Program-made: the position numbers and the translations under genes
Assembly: GCF_040412425.1 (NCBI RefSeq)
Contig: NC_089766.1
Span: forward strand, 50,764,797-50,828,796
Source of the DNA: Macrobrachium rosenbergii
Taxonomy: Eukaryota > Arthropoda > Malacostraca > Decapoda > Palaemonidae
Direction: 5' to 3'
DNA length: 64,000 bases
Shown: one piece after another, positions 54,349 to 64,000 of the stretch
How positions within the stretch are numbered: the first letter of the stretch is position 1
Layout: every line of letters begins with the position of its first letter
Notes under the pieces: generated by a model
Seen by the model: only the letters and a program-made list of their open reading frames with translations
The model's database searches: none
What the model was told of the DNA's origin: nothing

Positions 54349-55555
54349 AACTCACAGTGCCATCTACTATTGTATAGTTGTTTTTGGTCTTTAGCATTAC
54401 CTTATCCTGCAATTCATGCAGCTGAAATCTCTAGTTTGCTTTTACAAAGGTGAAGTTAAGTACCAACACTCAGTTTACCTATCCCCACATTTTGCAATTT
54501 GTATCATTCTTTTGCCATCTGTTGCTTTTGTCGCTGGGTGGTTTGCTCACTCCAACACGGTCTAAATCCTTACATTTCGCCACACAAATTCATCTAAAAC
54601 TTCAAAGGAACTGCTTACCTTCTTCGAAATCTTTAGTGTTTAGGGCTTGATCGCGAAGGGCTAGGACCGGGTCGTGTTGTACTCGGTCGGAACGATAACA
54701 TGAGTTCGGGAGGCAGTGTTTGACGGCTCTGGAGTTAAGTATTCCAAGAAACGGTAGAAATTTACACAGACCACCTTTCATATACCGTCTCCGAACAACA
54801 CAGTTTCTACGGCGTCGAATTCGTCGTGTTGTAATAGTAAAAAGAAAAAAAAAAACTCGTTGGTGCTTTCATTCTGGATGTCGGAACGTGAAAGAAAGGC
54901 TGCATCTGGATCAGAATGAGTGCAAACAAATCATGCCGTACTGATTAGTTCTGATATTTAGTCTTGGAATAAATTTATACCAACTTAAGACCAGAAATCC
55001 TTTTAGCTTATGTTGAACTCATTTCCTAGATGAAATGAAATCTCGTAATGGTCAACTCGTCTCGGCGCTCTGTTGATCTGTCTTCCTATTTTGTCACTGA
55101 TTTTGGTGTAGCATGGTTTGATATAATTAGGCAGTTTTCAGTACCCACTAGTTGCAAAATTCATATGCAGAGGAACACAACGAATTCAATGGAAGAGAAT
55201 ATAGTTTTAGATAGTTCTAAATTTTATACTAAATTTTCTTAAAAACTAAATAATTCGGTTAATTAAATATGTTTAAAATCACAAACAAATCTTGATATAT
55301 TCTCGTCAGCACTGTCGAAACGAAGCGCATGTTAAAAAAATCCTCCAGTGCAAAGTCAATATTACAAGACATCCTCAGCAGAAACACACTTAACTAGTTA
55401 CAGGTTTGTACTGTCATATTTGGGCAAGGGTTGCGACACCTGTGTAGATTGATGAGATCAGTGTCTGCCTTGTCGTAACATAAAACTTTTCCAACCTCAT
55501 TTTGTCCTCAGAGGACACAATAGTGAAGTCCAAGGCCTGCATCACTGGCAGGTAA
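54349..55555. other. unassigned DNA, no gene seen
   Basis: Small open frames without motifs. The lysine-rich plus-strand frame at 54720-54944 has no splice context that I trust. Confidence 0.35.
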
Positions 55556-55960
55556 AGGTCGTGATGACGAAACTCTAAATGTAGCCCTAGTCCTAGTGAC
55601 CAACTCCAGGCTTGTACTGCACATTGAAGCCACGAAAGATTTTTCTATTGAATGAAGCCCTGTAGAGGGGTAGCCATTATATCTTTGCGCCTCACGTGGT
55701 CCACTGTCAGTCATTACATAAGAGGCCTTTGCAGCGTCCCCATCGGCCCCTAGCTGCAACGTCTTTTCATCCTTATTGCTGTATTTTCTGTTCCTGTCAA
55801 TTTCTTTCCTCTGACTTTCCACCTCTCTAACAACTGTTTCACAAACAACTGAAAAAATTTCCCCTTGTTACGCCTCTCAAACCTTTTTTTTTTTTGTCAA
55901 TTTCCCTTTCAATGCTGAATGACCTCAGAGGTCCCAGCCTTGACCTAAATTCGATATAAA
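55556..55960. repeat. probable decapod dispersed repeat
   Basis: The sequence gcccctagctgcaacgtc..., with caatttccctttcaatgctg, atgacctcagaggtcccag and ctaaattcgat, fits a repeat body I recall from decapod non-coding DNA. A run of T at about 55886-55896 lies inside. The minus-strand frame at 55508-55822 is probably a translation of the repeat. I cannot verify copy number here. Confidence 0.4.
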
Positions 55961-57954
55961 TGAACATGATCACCTCTTAAAGTGCCACTCTAGCTAAGCG
56001 TTTTAGGTACTATGGGCAAGGACCCTCTGGTCCACCAGCATCCAGTACCAAATGAGGAACCTTTTCTGAAGGACCCTTTACTGCTATGAGGATTATGACA
56101 AGTTTCTAGAGCTATCCTAGGCACAGTCACATCCCAAAGGTATTGAAGCTAACAACAAGAACTGAAGGGGAACAATGGGCTCACAGAAACTGCCATTGTA
56201 CCATCAAAGTTCCAGTTAAAGAGGGGTCCATGTAGAACTGCTGTCCAGTACATGTCCAACACCCTCTAATGAAGCCTATCTTTTATTGTGGTAAGTTTTT
56301 TCCTAAACTTACATAGAGTTACTTATCTTAGAGAAAGTGGGTATAGCGCCAACAGTTGCAAAAGTTTTTTCGCAGCATTTAAAATGGGGTGGGGCTGCAG
56401 TTAATTAAGATCTCAGATACTGTCAAACCCACTCACAATAAGGTCCATGATGTTTTTGTCGGTTTTTGTCTGACTTCTCAGTGTGTGATCGCCTTGAGTT
56501 CAGTCCCTTCTCATGCTTGATAGATTTGATTGGCATCACAATCTTATTGGCCCTGGAGCTAGGGATGTAGGCTTGGTGAGGACCGTAGGTCTAGCTGATG
56601 AGTCATCAGCAGCCTCTGTCTGGTTCTCCTTGATCATAGCTTGTGGAGAGAGAGGCTTGGGAGCAACTGTGTAACTTCGGCCTCAAGAAACAGTGTGTGC
56701 CAATGATTGCCTTTCCATTCGAGTGATTTTTCAAGTTGCATTACAGCACATTTACCATTATCTGATTGCCTAAATTTTAGGAAATTATAAGAGTATAGCA
56801 AAGGGATAAATTATCGTTAGTATCATGACAGGAAAGAGACGACGTATAAATACATGATAGCGGTGAAAGGAACGACCACCGTATATATATGTTAATAGTC
56901 ATATATTGGTCAAAATATATGGAATAAGATACAGAACTGAAAAAAAAAGAGCAAACGTAGCCCCTGCACTCAGAAGATAGCGCACTGTTGTCATGTTGTT
57001 TTTTTACTTTTTGCTGACAGTCTGGGTAGCCTAAATGCTTGCTGAGCGGGCTCTTAGCTAGGAACTTGGGCCACTGAAACTGCTTCCCGTAGAAAACGGG
57101 TGAGAAGCGGTGAAAAATAAAATGTCAAAAACGACAGATAGTTTCTACACAATAGTTTTCGAGGCCACTGAGATGAATAGTGATGCTATGAACCTTTCAG
57201 TCCAAGTTCAGCCTGATAGAAATAGGGGTGAGAAGGGGTGAAATACAGAATGTCAAAAATGCTGGGCAATGTAACTGTAACTGAAGCAACTATCTTAACA
57301 GGAAAGGAAGAAAGTGTGAGAGAGTAGAGGGGGTGTTGGGAGGAGAAGGAGGGGCTGGGGTAGTGAGAGTGCGTGAGAGAAGAGTTTATCGTTTGTCATT
57401 CAATTTTTGAAGGTTGGTCAGCTAGTTTACTAATAAAATTCAGTGTTAGACTTGCACTTTTGTAGAGGCTTCTCATGGAAGTTTAAGACTATAACCAACA
57501 CTGGAATGTTGTAATCGAAACTCCAATATCTTTTTATAAAGATGCAATGAATTGAAAGTTTTAATACTTTATGCGAAATTAACAATAAATATTTCCCGTT
57601 ATATATGAATTTTTATATAAAAACTACAAAATTGTATTTTTGAACTTTTCCAACGCATCACTCCAGCCTCGTGTTGCGAATGATAGCAACAAAATAAATC
57701 CATTAATTATTACTACAGTATATGTTTGAAGGGAGGTAGTATCATGAGTCTCCCAATGAGTGCACTGATTATTACATTATGAGGACTGAAATATGAGTAA
57801 GAAGAAACAAACAGAGCTTATTTAGTTTAGTTTTCTTTGTCTTAGGAATTTCCTCGACAGACGTCACTATATTCTGTTGTGCCGACAGACTGCACGATCA
57901 ACCGACGAACTACAAAAGTGACTTAGCCCCATGCAAGAATAGAGCCACGTAGCT
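55961..57954. other. unassigned DNA with a ~125-bp partial duplication
   Basis: Near 57100 and 57225 the motif ggtgagaagNggtgaaa, then atgtcaaaaa, occurs twice about 125 bp apart. No coding region was found. Confidence 0.4.
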
Positions 57955-58560
57955 ATATAGTAGCTCCACGGTGGACGGCACTATAACTCGACTTTTTCTA
58001 CAGTTTTGGTTGCTAATTATGAAATTACCTTTAATTTTTGGCCCTCGAGTGTAATTAACCCTGAAGTTCATCCAACAAGGTAGAGGATTACCCAGTCGAA
58101 ACCGGGGTTATGGGTGGGGTATACCCCGGTAGAGTGTTATTTGGCTATGTAATGGCTCACCCTCATGTTTCTACCCTACAATTTTGGGGACCCCAATGGA
58201 AAGCGGGGTTGTGGGTGGCGTAGACGACGAGGCATGAGAAACCAGCCAAAATTTAGTTTTTACGGCACCCCAGACATGAGAAACCGTTAAATAAACAGAG
58301 AACAAACAAGAACATTAAATGAGCCGACAAAAAGGCAACCCCTCCCATTACTACTATCCTCCCGAACATTTATTGGGAGCCACTGGTTCATGAACTCACC
58401 TCACTCGGTTACTGAGGAAACTCAGAGTTTGGGGACCTAACCCCAAAACACTTATCTAACCAATCACATTGTGCTGTTATCCCCCACTGAGGAAACCCTC
58501 CTATACGCTGCCACTCCTCGCGGCCTGTAGTTTTAAGAGTTCACTAGGCGTTTCGCATGA
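57955..58560 (+). repeat. fold-back family fragment (copy of the palindrome core)
   Basis: The words ctagtagctcca-type, tttttctacagttttggttg, taattaaccctgaagttcat, ccaacaagg and ctacaattttggggacccc match the inner left arm at 37225-37410. Further right, gaggaaactcagagtttggg, acacttatctaaccaatcac is the inverse of 37560-37645. An insertion with repeated ggttatgggtggggtataccc distinguishes this copy. Confidence 0.7.
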
Positions 58561-58835
58561 CAGGGCACGGGTACGTCTGTTTTGAACGGTTCATATTTTG
58601 TCCGCAGTGCAATAACTTGTTAATCTGTTATCCCTACGCATGAATCTCACACACCTTGCATGAAATCCCCAAACTATATGTTAACACAGCAAAGAAAAAA
58701 AACACATATACGCTTTTGAGTTTATTCTTGTAAGTTTCAACGTTCTTGGTTGCACTTAGCCTACCAGGCAAAGCAACTGTTGCAACACAGGTAAAGTTCT
58801 GACCAGTACTGAATTATTAGGAGATTATATCCCCT
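58561..58835. other. unassigned spacer
   Basis: No recognisable feature. Confidence 0.35.
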
Positions 58836-59300
58836 GAACCTACTGCTAAAACACAATTAAATGCATTTACCCCGCCAGCCCAGTACTAAACTCGGCAAAG
58901 TGTATCTGTAAGCCCTCCAAAAAAACTTTCCTGCACATTTTTCCCATGACAGCATCGTTTCTTTGCTTCCTTATCATTTAGGAGGATTCCATTAATTTGA
59001 ACCCATTACTAAACACTGCAAAATGCATTTAACCCGCCAACCCAGTACTAAACAAAGAAATGCATTTACTTTTCCAGCCCAGTAATAAACTCAATTGGCA
59101 GAATATTGCATCTGTACCCAAAAAACTAAAAACTTTCCCTACAACATTTTTTCGACAGCAGCATCGTTTCTCTGTTTCTTATCATAACCAGACTGGGATT
59201 CCATTTTGAACCCATTACTAAAACACGGAAATGCATTTAACACCCCAACCCAGTACTAAACACGGCGAAATGTGTTAAATATCTGTAAGATTAAAAGATA
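58836..59300 (+). repeat. tandem array of ~200-bp units, about two and a half
   Basis: Units contain aatgcatttaNcccgccag, cccagtactaaac, cagcatcgtttctNtg, ttcttatcat and gggattccattttgaaccc in the same order. Shorter subunits (cccagtactaaac blocks) recur within each unit. Confidence 0.75.
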
Positions 59301-59503
59301 GTTTTTGCCCATGTTGCAATTTTCTTTTTATGGTTTCTTTGCTTTATTGTCATAACCAGCAGCTTTTTCAACAAAACCATTCCTGTTACCGTCGCTTAAG
59401 TTTCCCCTTCCCCCAATACCTCCACGCAAACCCTTCCTCCCAACACCTAATTGCACCAAAAACCCACTTCCCACCTCTCTTGACCACGACAGCCCTTATC
59501 TGC

Positions 59504-59514
59504 TACCCATTCCT
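59504..59514 (+). repeat. target-site duplication of the full-length SINE, left
   Basis: tacccattcct, identical to 59798-59808. Confidence 0.8.
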
Positions 59515-59797
59515 CTAACCCTTTGTTGGCCGAGTTGGTTGAGCTTCAGACAGTCATTAGGATGGGCGGAGTTCGTTCCGCCGCCGGCTGATGAAGAGTT
59601 AGAGGAATTTATTTCTATTGATAGAAATTCATTTCTCGCTATAATGTGGTTCAAGATTCCACAATAAGCTGTAGGTTCCGTTGCTAAGTAACTAATTGGT
59701 TCTTAGCCACGTAAAATAAGTGTAATCCTTCAGGCCATTAAAAGGAGAGCTGTTAATCAGCTCAGTGGTCTGAAGTAAAACTAAGCTATACTTACTT
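59515..59797 (+). repeat. full-length tRNA-derived SINE (283 bp)
   Basis: The head shows an A-box-like ggccgagttggttgagc and a B-box-like gagttcgttccgccgc. The body is gaggaatttatttctattga, cgctataatgtggttcaaga, ccacaataagctgtaggttc, taactaattggttcttagcc, ggagagctgttaatcagctc and the tail ends ctatactta. Perfect 11-bp direct repeats tacccattcct flank it. RNA polymerase III would transcribe it, and a partner LINE would mobilise it. Confidence 0.9.
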
Positions 59798-59808
59798 TAC
59801 CCATTCCT

Positions 59809-60231
59809 ATGCCTTAAAGCATACAGGTTTTGCGTTTCTTGTTCAGTACAGAGGCTGTATCCCTTCCGTCAGTGTTGGGTTTATCTGAGCCCATTTTCGG
59901 TATTTTTCCTTGTGTCTTGCGCTAACTGCTATATGAGTTATTGCAACTTTTCTGCCTACTTGCTTAGGAACTGTTCGAACGGTTAATCAAGCTTTGTCAG
60001 GAGGAAGTACACTTTTGTAGGCTACCTGGCTGAAGCCCTATTTTAAGATTCATTTCCTAGACCCCAACACCAGGATCCACACAATTTTAAACTTTGAATG
60101 ATTCTACCCTCCCGGTCCACAAGGTAAGGCCAGTTAGTTCTGTTGGTGTTCACTTTTTTGTTTTATCTGCAAATTGTTTTCTCCTGCCATTTTGCTCCTG
60201 CCAGCAGCTTTAAGTGCCTTCCCGCTCTTGT
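59809..60231. other. unassigned spacer
   Basis: No recognisable feature. Confidence 0.35.
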
Positions 60232-60734
60232 TTTTACATTGGAAACTGGTTTCTTCTCCACTTTTACGGCTTTTGGTGAAGTTGGTTTTTGTCGGCCACA
60301 CACTTTGTCCCCCGTCCTTACCGGGCAGTGTTTCCTGAAAATTACCCCCACAAAAAGGGTTAACGTTTCACCCACTGGCTTTGAGATGAGTTTCCCTCAT
60401 TAACCCATCACCCCCGCCTTGCTAAACCGCATTCCACTTACCCCCACTTTTATGCAAATGAGGAAATTTCTCCCTCCTGCCTCGTTAACCCCCACCATTT
60501 CAGCCGCTCCCTCCCCTTTGCATATGGCTCCCACTCGTTTTCCCCTCCAGCCAGCGCCCCAACGTAAACATGTCCTCTCCACATTTCTCTGTTTTCCCCA
60601 CCCAGAACCCCAGATTCCCACAGTCCCCTTTACTGTTGAATAGAGTTGGGGGCAAATGACACATTTCCGCAAACAAACTCACCTCCATTATCAGAAGCCG
60701 TAAAAGTGGAGAAAAACCAGTTTCAAGGTAAAAC
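60232..60734. repeat. 503-bp inverted-repeat element, family copy 2
   Basis: The left end (ttttacattggaaactggtt, ctccacttttacggctt) is inverted at about 60690-60734. The interior, read on the minus strand, shares gggttctgggtggggaaaac, gacatgtttacgttgg and gagggagcggctgaaatgg with copy 1 (34720-35191). The open frames across it (60143-60403 and others) follow the repeat and have no domain. Confidence 0.72.
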
Positions 60735-61986
60735 AGGCACGGAGTTAATATATAGAATTACCCAGGGTTTTTCAATTTATTTACAAAAACAAAACCATCT
60801 CATCCACCGCCCTTACACAACAAGCCACACAAACCTCCAAAAAACGTGCCAATGAACTCACAATCTCTATAGATATGTAACATTGAAAACACGTGATCTA
60901 CCACAACTGCCCTGAACCTCAAAGAAACCACCAGTACCGAACATACAAAGCTAAACAGTTACTCTTACCCAATCATTCTCACTACAATTACATAGGGCAC
61001 TGCAGTTGCTAAGTTTACACAAACTTTAGGAGCCCAGCCCACATGTCTGTCAGAAAATGGGATTTCTGGAACAAGAGGATAATTCAATATAGATTATCGC
61101 GCAACAGTCTCACTCCCTGTCCAGGCGATTGCTAATTGGGTTAACTCATTTTTACGTACTTGGGCTTAAGGACTTCAAACTTACAACAAACTATTCAAAC
61201 AAGTAATAAGACGAAATATGATGTTGCATACTGCGGAGAACCCATACGTGCATTTCGGCAAAATGTGCAATAATTAGTCTTAGCTTATGACGTGCCTTGT
61301 CCGTAAGTTCCCGCCATTCTGTCAGCCTCGTAGAATCAGCGGGAGTTTAAAGTGAAAAAAATCCCATACACTGAATTTTTCGTGCCATTCTCCACCCCAA
61401 AGAAAAGGTAGGAAAATTCAGGTGGACATGTACTAGTCAAGTAAACTCTAAGAGGACCATCCGCCAGAATTAGTAGCGACATGAGAACTTGTCAGCGCTC
61501 ACGAGATGAGGTCAGATCTCGACTACATTACAATGATATGCAGAGTGATCACTCAAATGAAATTCAGTAAATACAATCAAAGAAAAATTCAATAGCAGAC
61601 ACGTGCATTACAATATAATGTGCTAAAGCAACAGCAATTATGGACACAATGGGTGTCACTAGCAATGTAAATCAATGGAACATGGAAATCAATTCATTTT
61701 TAAGAGACCCATCCATCGCACCAATGGCAGTCTCTTTCGAGCACACGAACATAAAACGTGTCTTCGTCATCCATCGGAGGGGACAATACAGAAACGAGCA
61801 TCTGGTTTTCTCTCTCTCAAGGAACGCAACTTCTACCATACAATATTTCCGTCTGTTTCTCCCTAACCATTGTTGTCTCGATTTATGTACAATCACCACT
61901 ACTTGCATTGACATGCAAGCATTCTAATCATGTACGCATAATGTTCCACCAAATCTTCTGTATCAAACTGTATGTATGTTTCTGTT
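60735..61986. other. unassigned DNA
   Basis: Several overlapping frames on both strands around 61640-61930 show no domain or reliable splice sites. No transposon end was identified. Confidence 0.35.
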
Positions 61987-62351
61987 TGTGAAGACGCCAA
62001 ACTGATCTCACCATTTCACATATATTATGCTACTGCATTGTAATCATTAAGTTTGTCTTGAATCTCATGCAATTGGCCATATGCAGAATTTCCTGGCCTT
62101 TCCATTGATATATGTTTTATCACTGTACATTTATTATGTCTCTCATAATCGCCATTCTGTTTGTCTGCCGACAAACACAGATGTCCGAAACATTACCTCT
62201 GTTTTGCTCTGCCTGTGTCAACGCTACTTTCGGCTCGCACAGGCCAAGTAATCTTCTTGAAGATTCTGTACATTCATTCATTAAGGAACCACCAATAAAC
62301 CAGTCAACACCCGCCCAGTATGTCACTCAGTCCCGTCCTCACACATTCAGC
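61987..62351 (+). repeat. solo LTR-like copy related to 41119-41446
   Basis: It begins tgtgaagacgccaaactg, parallel to tgtaaggacgtcagg at 41119. It shares agaatttcctggcctttcc, atatgttttatcactgta and ctgccgacaaacacag. The 3' half is diverged and the end uncertain; no primer site follows. Confidence 0.5.
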
Positions 62352-62976
62352 TAAACAAGCAATCCATGTATTAATCAACAGAACGTGTAATTTTTGCTAC
62401 AAAACTGACTAATTAAAGTAAGAACTGCAACAATAAGGAATTAGTCCCATGTCAACCAATGAAAGTAAACTTAGCAATAAGGAGATTTACATATATGGAA
62501 ATGATTCAACCCTAATCAACACAAAGCAAGGCTCTCATCAAGGCATTGTCGACATCAATACACAAGCATGAGATATCAAAAGGCATCGATAATAAGCATG
62601 AGATGTCAAAAACGCATCAATAATAAGCATAAGACATATCAAAAGCAAGGACCTCAGTAGAAATAGCTACATCAGTAGTAATCAGTGATATAATACATGC
62701 AAGTTCAAATGAGTGTAGCAACTCAATGGCCTAATGCACCTCATGCAATGGCAAGATTCGTGCTATCAAATGCACAATAATATTGTCTACCACTCGACCT
62801 TCATATTTTGTCGTCAAATTACAATTAACAGATTTACTGCAGATTTTCTGACTAGCAGCGTACAGGTCGTGGTTTGTGTGACTTCGCACGCTTCATTCTG
62901 GTTCATACGAACTCTCAATTGCTCCTGCAGTCTTGAGAGGAATCGTGAATACTTCCTATCTCTCAACCAAAGATAT
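62352..62976. repeat. spacer with a short tandem repeat
   Basis: The ~30-bp unit aataagcatgagatgtcaaa with agcatcaat occurs about three times at 62565-62645. Nothing else is recognised. Confidence 0.5.
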
Positions 62977-63399
62977 TGTAAAGTCACCAATTCGGCGCCA
63001 GGATAGTGTTTCTGCGGCGCCATTAATTAAGTTCCGCTGAGCTTGTTTTCTTTGGTGACTTCCCGTTTTTCTTCAAGCTAAATTAGTCACGCCTAAAACG
63101 TGCCAGGTCACGCTTTTTAATCATTTTTACTTTATGGTATTTATACGAATGTCACACATTGTGTATCACATGTTTCTTCATTCACAGGCATCAAGACTGT
63201 ATCTATATTGTGTCTCTGTATGTTTTGTATTGTAATTTGTACTGTTCACTGCATATTATTGTTTATTGTTTCGACCTCAGGTCACAGTCAATTCCATTGT
63301 CTCTCACGGCCCGGCGTCAGTCGGCCGCAATATAAGCCGCCTGGATCTGTAATAAATCAGCAGTAACCTTTACCTGCTCGTTTCTTTGACACCTTATCA
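62977..63399 (+). repeat. 5' LTR of the CsRn1-like element
   Basis: Starts tgtaaagtcaccaattcgg and ends ccttatca. It contains a TATA-like aatataag near 63330 and an AATAAA at about 63351-63356, giving an expected short R region. The Gln/Ser-rich frames on either strand are not genes. Confidence 0.88.
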
Positions 63400-63400
63400 G

Positions 63401-63413
63401 TGGTGACCCCGAG
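63401..63413 (+). other. primer-binding site, tRNA-Trp type
   Basis: TGGTGACCCCGAG follows the LTR after one base and matches the complement of the tRNA-Trp 3' end (as in the RSV-type primer site) for 12 bases. CsRn1-group elements typically use tRNA-Trp. Confidence 0.85.
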
Positions 63414-63630
63414 TATCCCGGAGCCATTAGCGGACTCACACGGCGACCAGTCTTGGCTCCAGGATTTCTCCAAAAACGCTCTTAGCGGCCTAAACACGGC
63501 GCTGTAACCAGCGTTTGAGCGTGCTGACTCGTCGGCGTACCCCACCAGCGCCACTAGCGGAACCACACGGCGCACGAAAGTGCGTACTGACGCGAGTATC
63601 CTACCCAGTAAAGGGGTCAAAGGAGCGAGC

Positions 63631-64000
63631 ATGGACGCGATATCCTCCTTCATGCAGTTAAACGCGACCCGCGGACGCCGAGGTTTACCACCTCCCATCG
63701 CAGCCGCCGCCGCCCCTGTTCGAGGCCCTCCCGCAACTGACCACACCAGCGCCCGAACACACGACGGCCGGGCAACACAATCGGGCCGCCCTCACCTAAA
63801 GCTGCCCGTTACGCAGGGCAACCCATCGAGGTGGCTGCGCAGGGTGGAGAGCCACTTCAGAATCGCGGACCACGGACGAAATCCTACAGGCCGACACAGT
63901 GCTCAACGCCCTTCCGGAGGACGTACAACAACAAACTCATCTCGCGGTACCCCAAACACTCACCTCACATACAGCACCACAAAAAGTTCCTCCTCAAGCT
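63631..64000 (+). pseudogene. gag of the CsRn1-like element, partial and frameshifted
   Basis: The ATG at 63631 opens MDAISSFMQLNATRGRRG, a Pro/Ala-rich stretch, then HLKLPVTQGNPSRWLRRVES with the capsid-like W-x-R-R-V-E segment. After about 63880 the family reading moves to another frame (DEILQADTVLNALPEDVQQQ) and near the edge to a third (ISRYPKHSPH). At least two frameshifts are present, so this copy of gag is broken or contains sequence errors. Gag forms the particle and binds RNA; the rest lies beyond the window. Confidence 0.75.

Larger units (their letters stand above)
62977..64000 (+). mobile_element. CsRn1-like LTR retrotransposon, 5' end (continues past window)
   Basis: A 423-bp LTR, a tRNA-Trp-type primer site, a leader with repeated motifs and the start of gag are present in order. 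The element runs off the right edge. Its LTR is closely related to the solo LTR at 53855-54348, so the family has at least two loci here. G+C content rises sharply in gag, in contrast to the surrounding AT-rich DNA. Confidence 0.85.

Noticed and set aside
60143..60688. Overlapping Pro/Gly-rich frames on both strands
   Set aside because: They follow the inverted-repeat element and have no domain or homologous frame in copy 1.
61640..61927. 95-residue plus-strand frame and its antisense partner
   Set aside because: No motif, no splice context, and both strands are open over the same interval, as happens by chance.

Overview
This window reads as intergenic and intronic DNA from an animal nuclear genome, most likely a malacostracan and probably a decapod crustacean. 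That assignment is an inference. It rests on several things: tRNA-headed SINEs whose body I recognise from decapod sequence, two DIRS-type tyrosine-recombinase retrotransposons, Ty3/gypsy and CsRn1-like LTR elements, dense (AT)n, (AC)n and (CT)n microsatellites, AT-rich base composition and no bacterial-style operons. Almost every long open frame belongs to a mobile element. Only one candidate host gene is supported, as three small exons on the minus strand.

Layout. 1-11.4 kb is gene-free, with microsatellites, two tRNA-like SINE heads, several minisatellites and a duplicated ~390 bp segment. 11.5-13.4 kb holds two non-autonomous DNA transposons: a Tigger-like candidate, and a piggyBac-like element with TTAA at both ends. 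13.8-22.9 kb carries three candidate minus-strand exons with compatible splice phases. One intron of this model has been expanded from about 0.2 kb to 6.6 kb by a 6.4 kb DIRS element (DIRS-1, 16142-22556). 23.5-34.1 kb is a second DIRS element (DIRS-2), split inside its RNase H gene by a 4.5 kb gypsy element (Gypsy-1) that has clean 4-bp target duplications. 34.2-38.6 kb is a fold-back repeat zone with a 2 kb palindrome. 39.3-39.9 kb is a hAT-like MITE with an 8-bp target duplication. 41.1-43.9 kb is a decayed CsRn1-like LTR element. 45.8-53.8 kb is a full-length sibling of Gypsy-1 (Gypsy-2). 53.9-54.3 kb is a solo CsRn1-type LTR. 58-61 kb has more fold-back-family DNA, a tandem repeat and a full-length SINE with an 11-bp target duplication. 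63.0 kb to the end is the 5' LTR, primer-binding site and gag start of another CsRn1-like element that runs off the window.

How the parts relate. Gypsy-1 and Gypsy-2 are one family: both on the minus strand, with the same tRNA-Lys-type primer site, the same large gag (coiled coil plus five CCHC knuckles) and the same integrase. Gypsy-2 encodes two separate retropepsin domains, one in the usual place before reverse transcriptase and one between RNase H and integrase. Gypsy-1 lacks reverse transcriptase and RNase H because a deletion joined the first protease to the end of the second. That deletion plus one after the integrase accounts for nearly all of the 3.5 kb size difference. DIRS-1 and DIRS-2 share an unusual terminal design (inverted terminal repeats plus an internal complementary region at the plus-strand-left end), which fits replication through a circular intermediate and tyrosine-recombinase integration.

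The most interesting items are the dual-protease gypsy lineage and its hybrid-protease derivative, the host gene with a DIRS-filled intron, and the fold-back family built on TTAGG-rich subrepeats. No database search was possible, so family names rest on motifs and element architecture.
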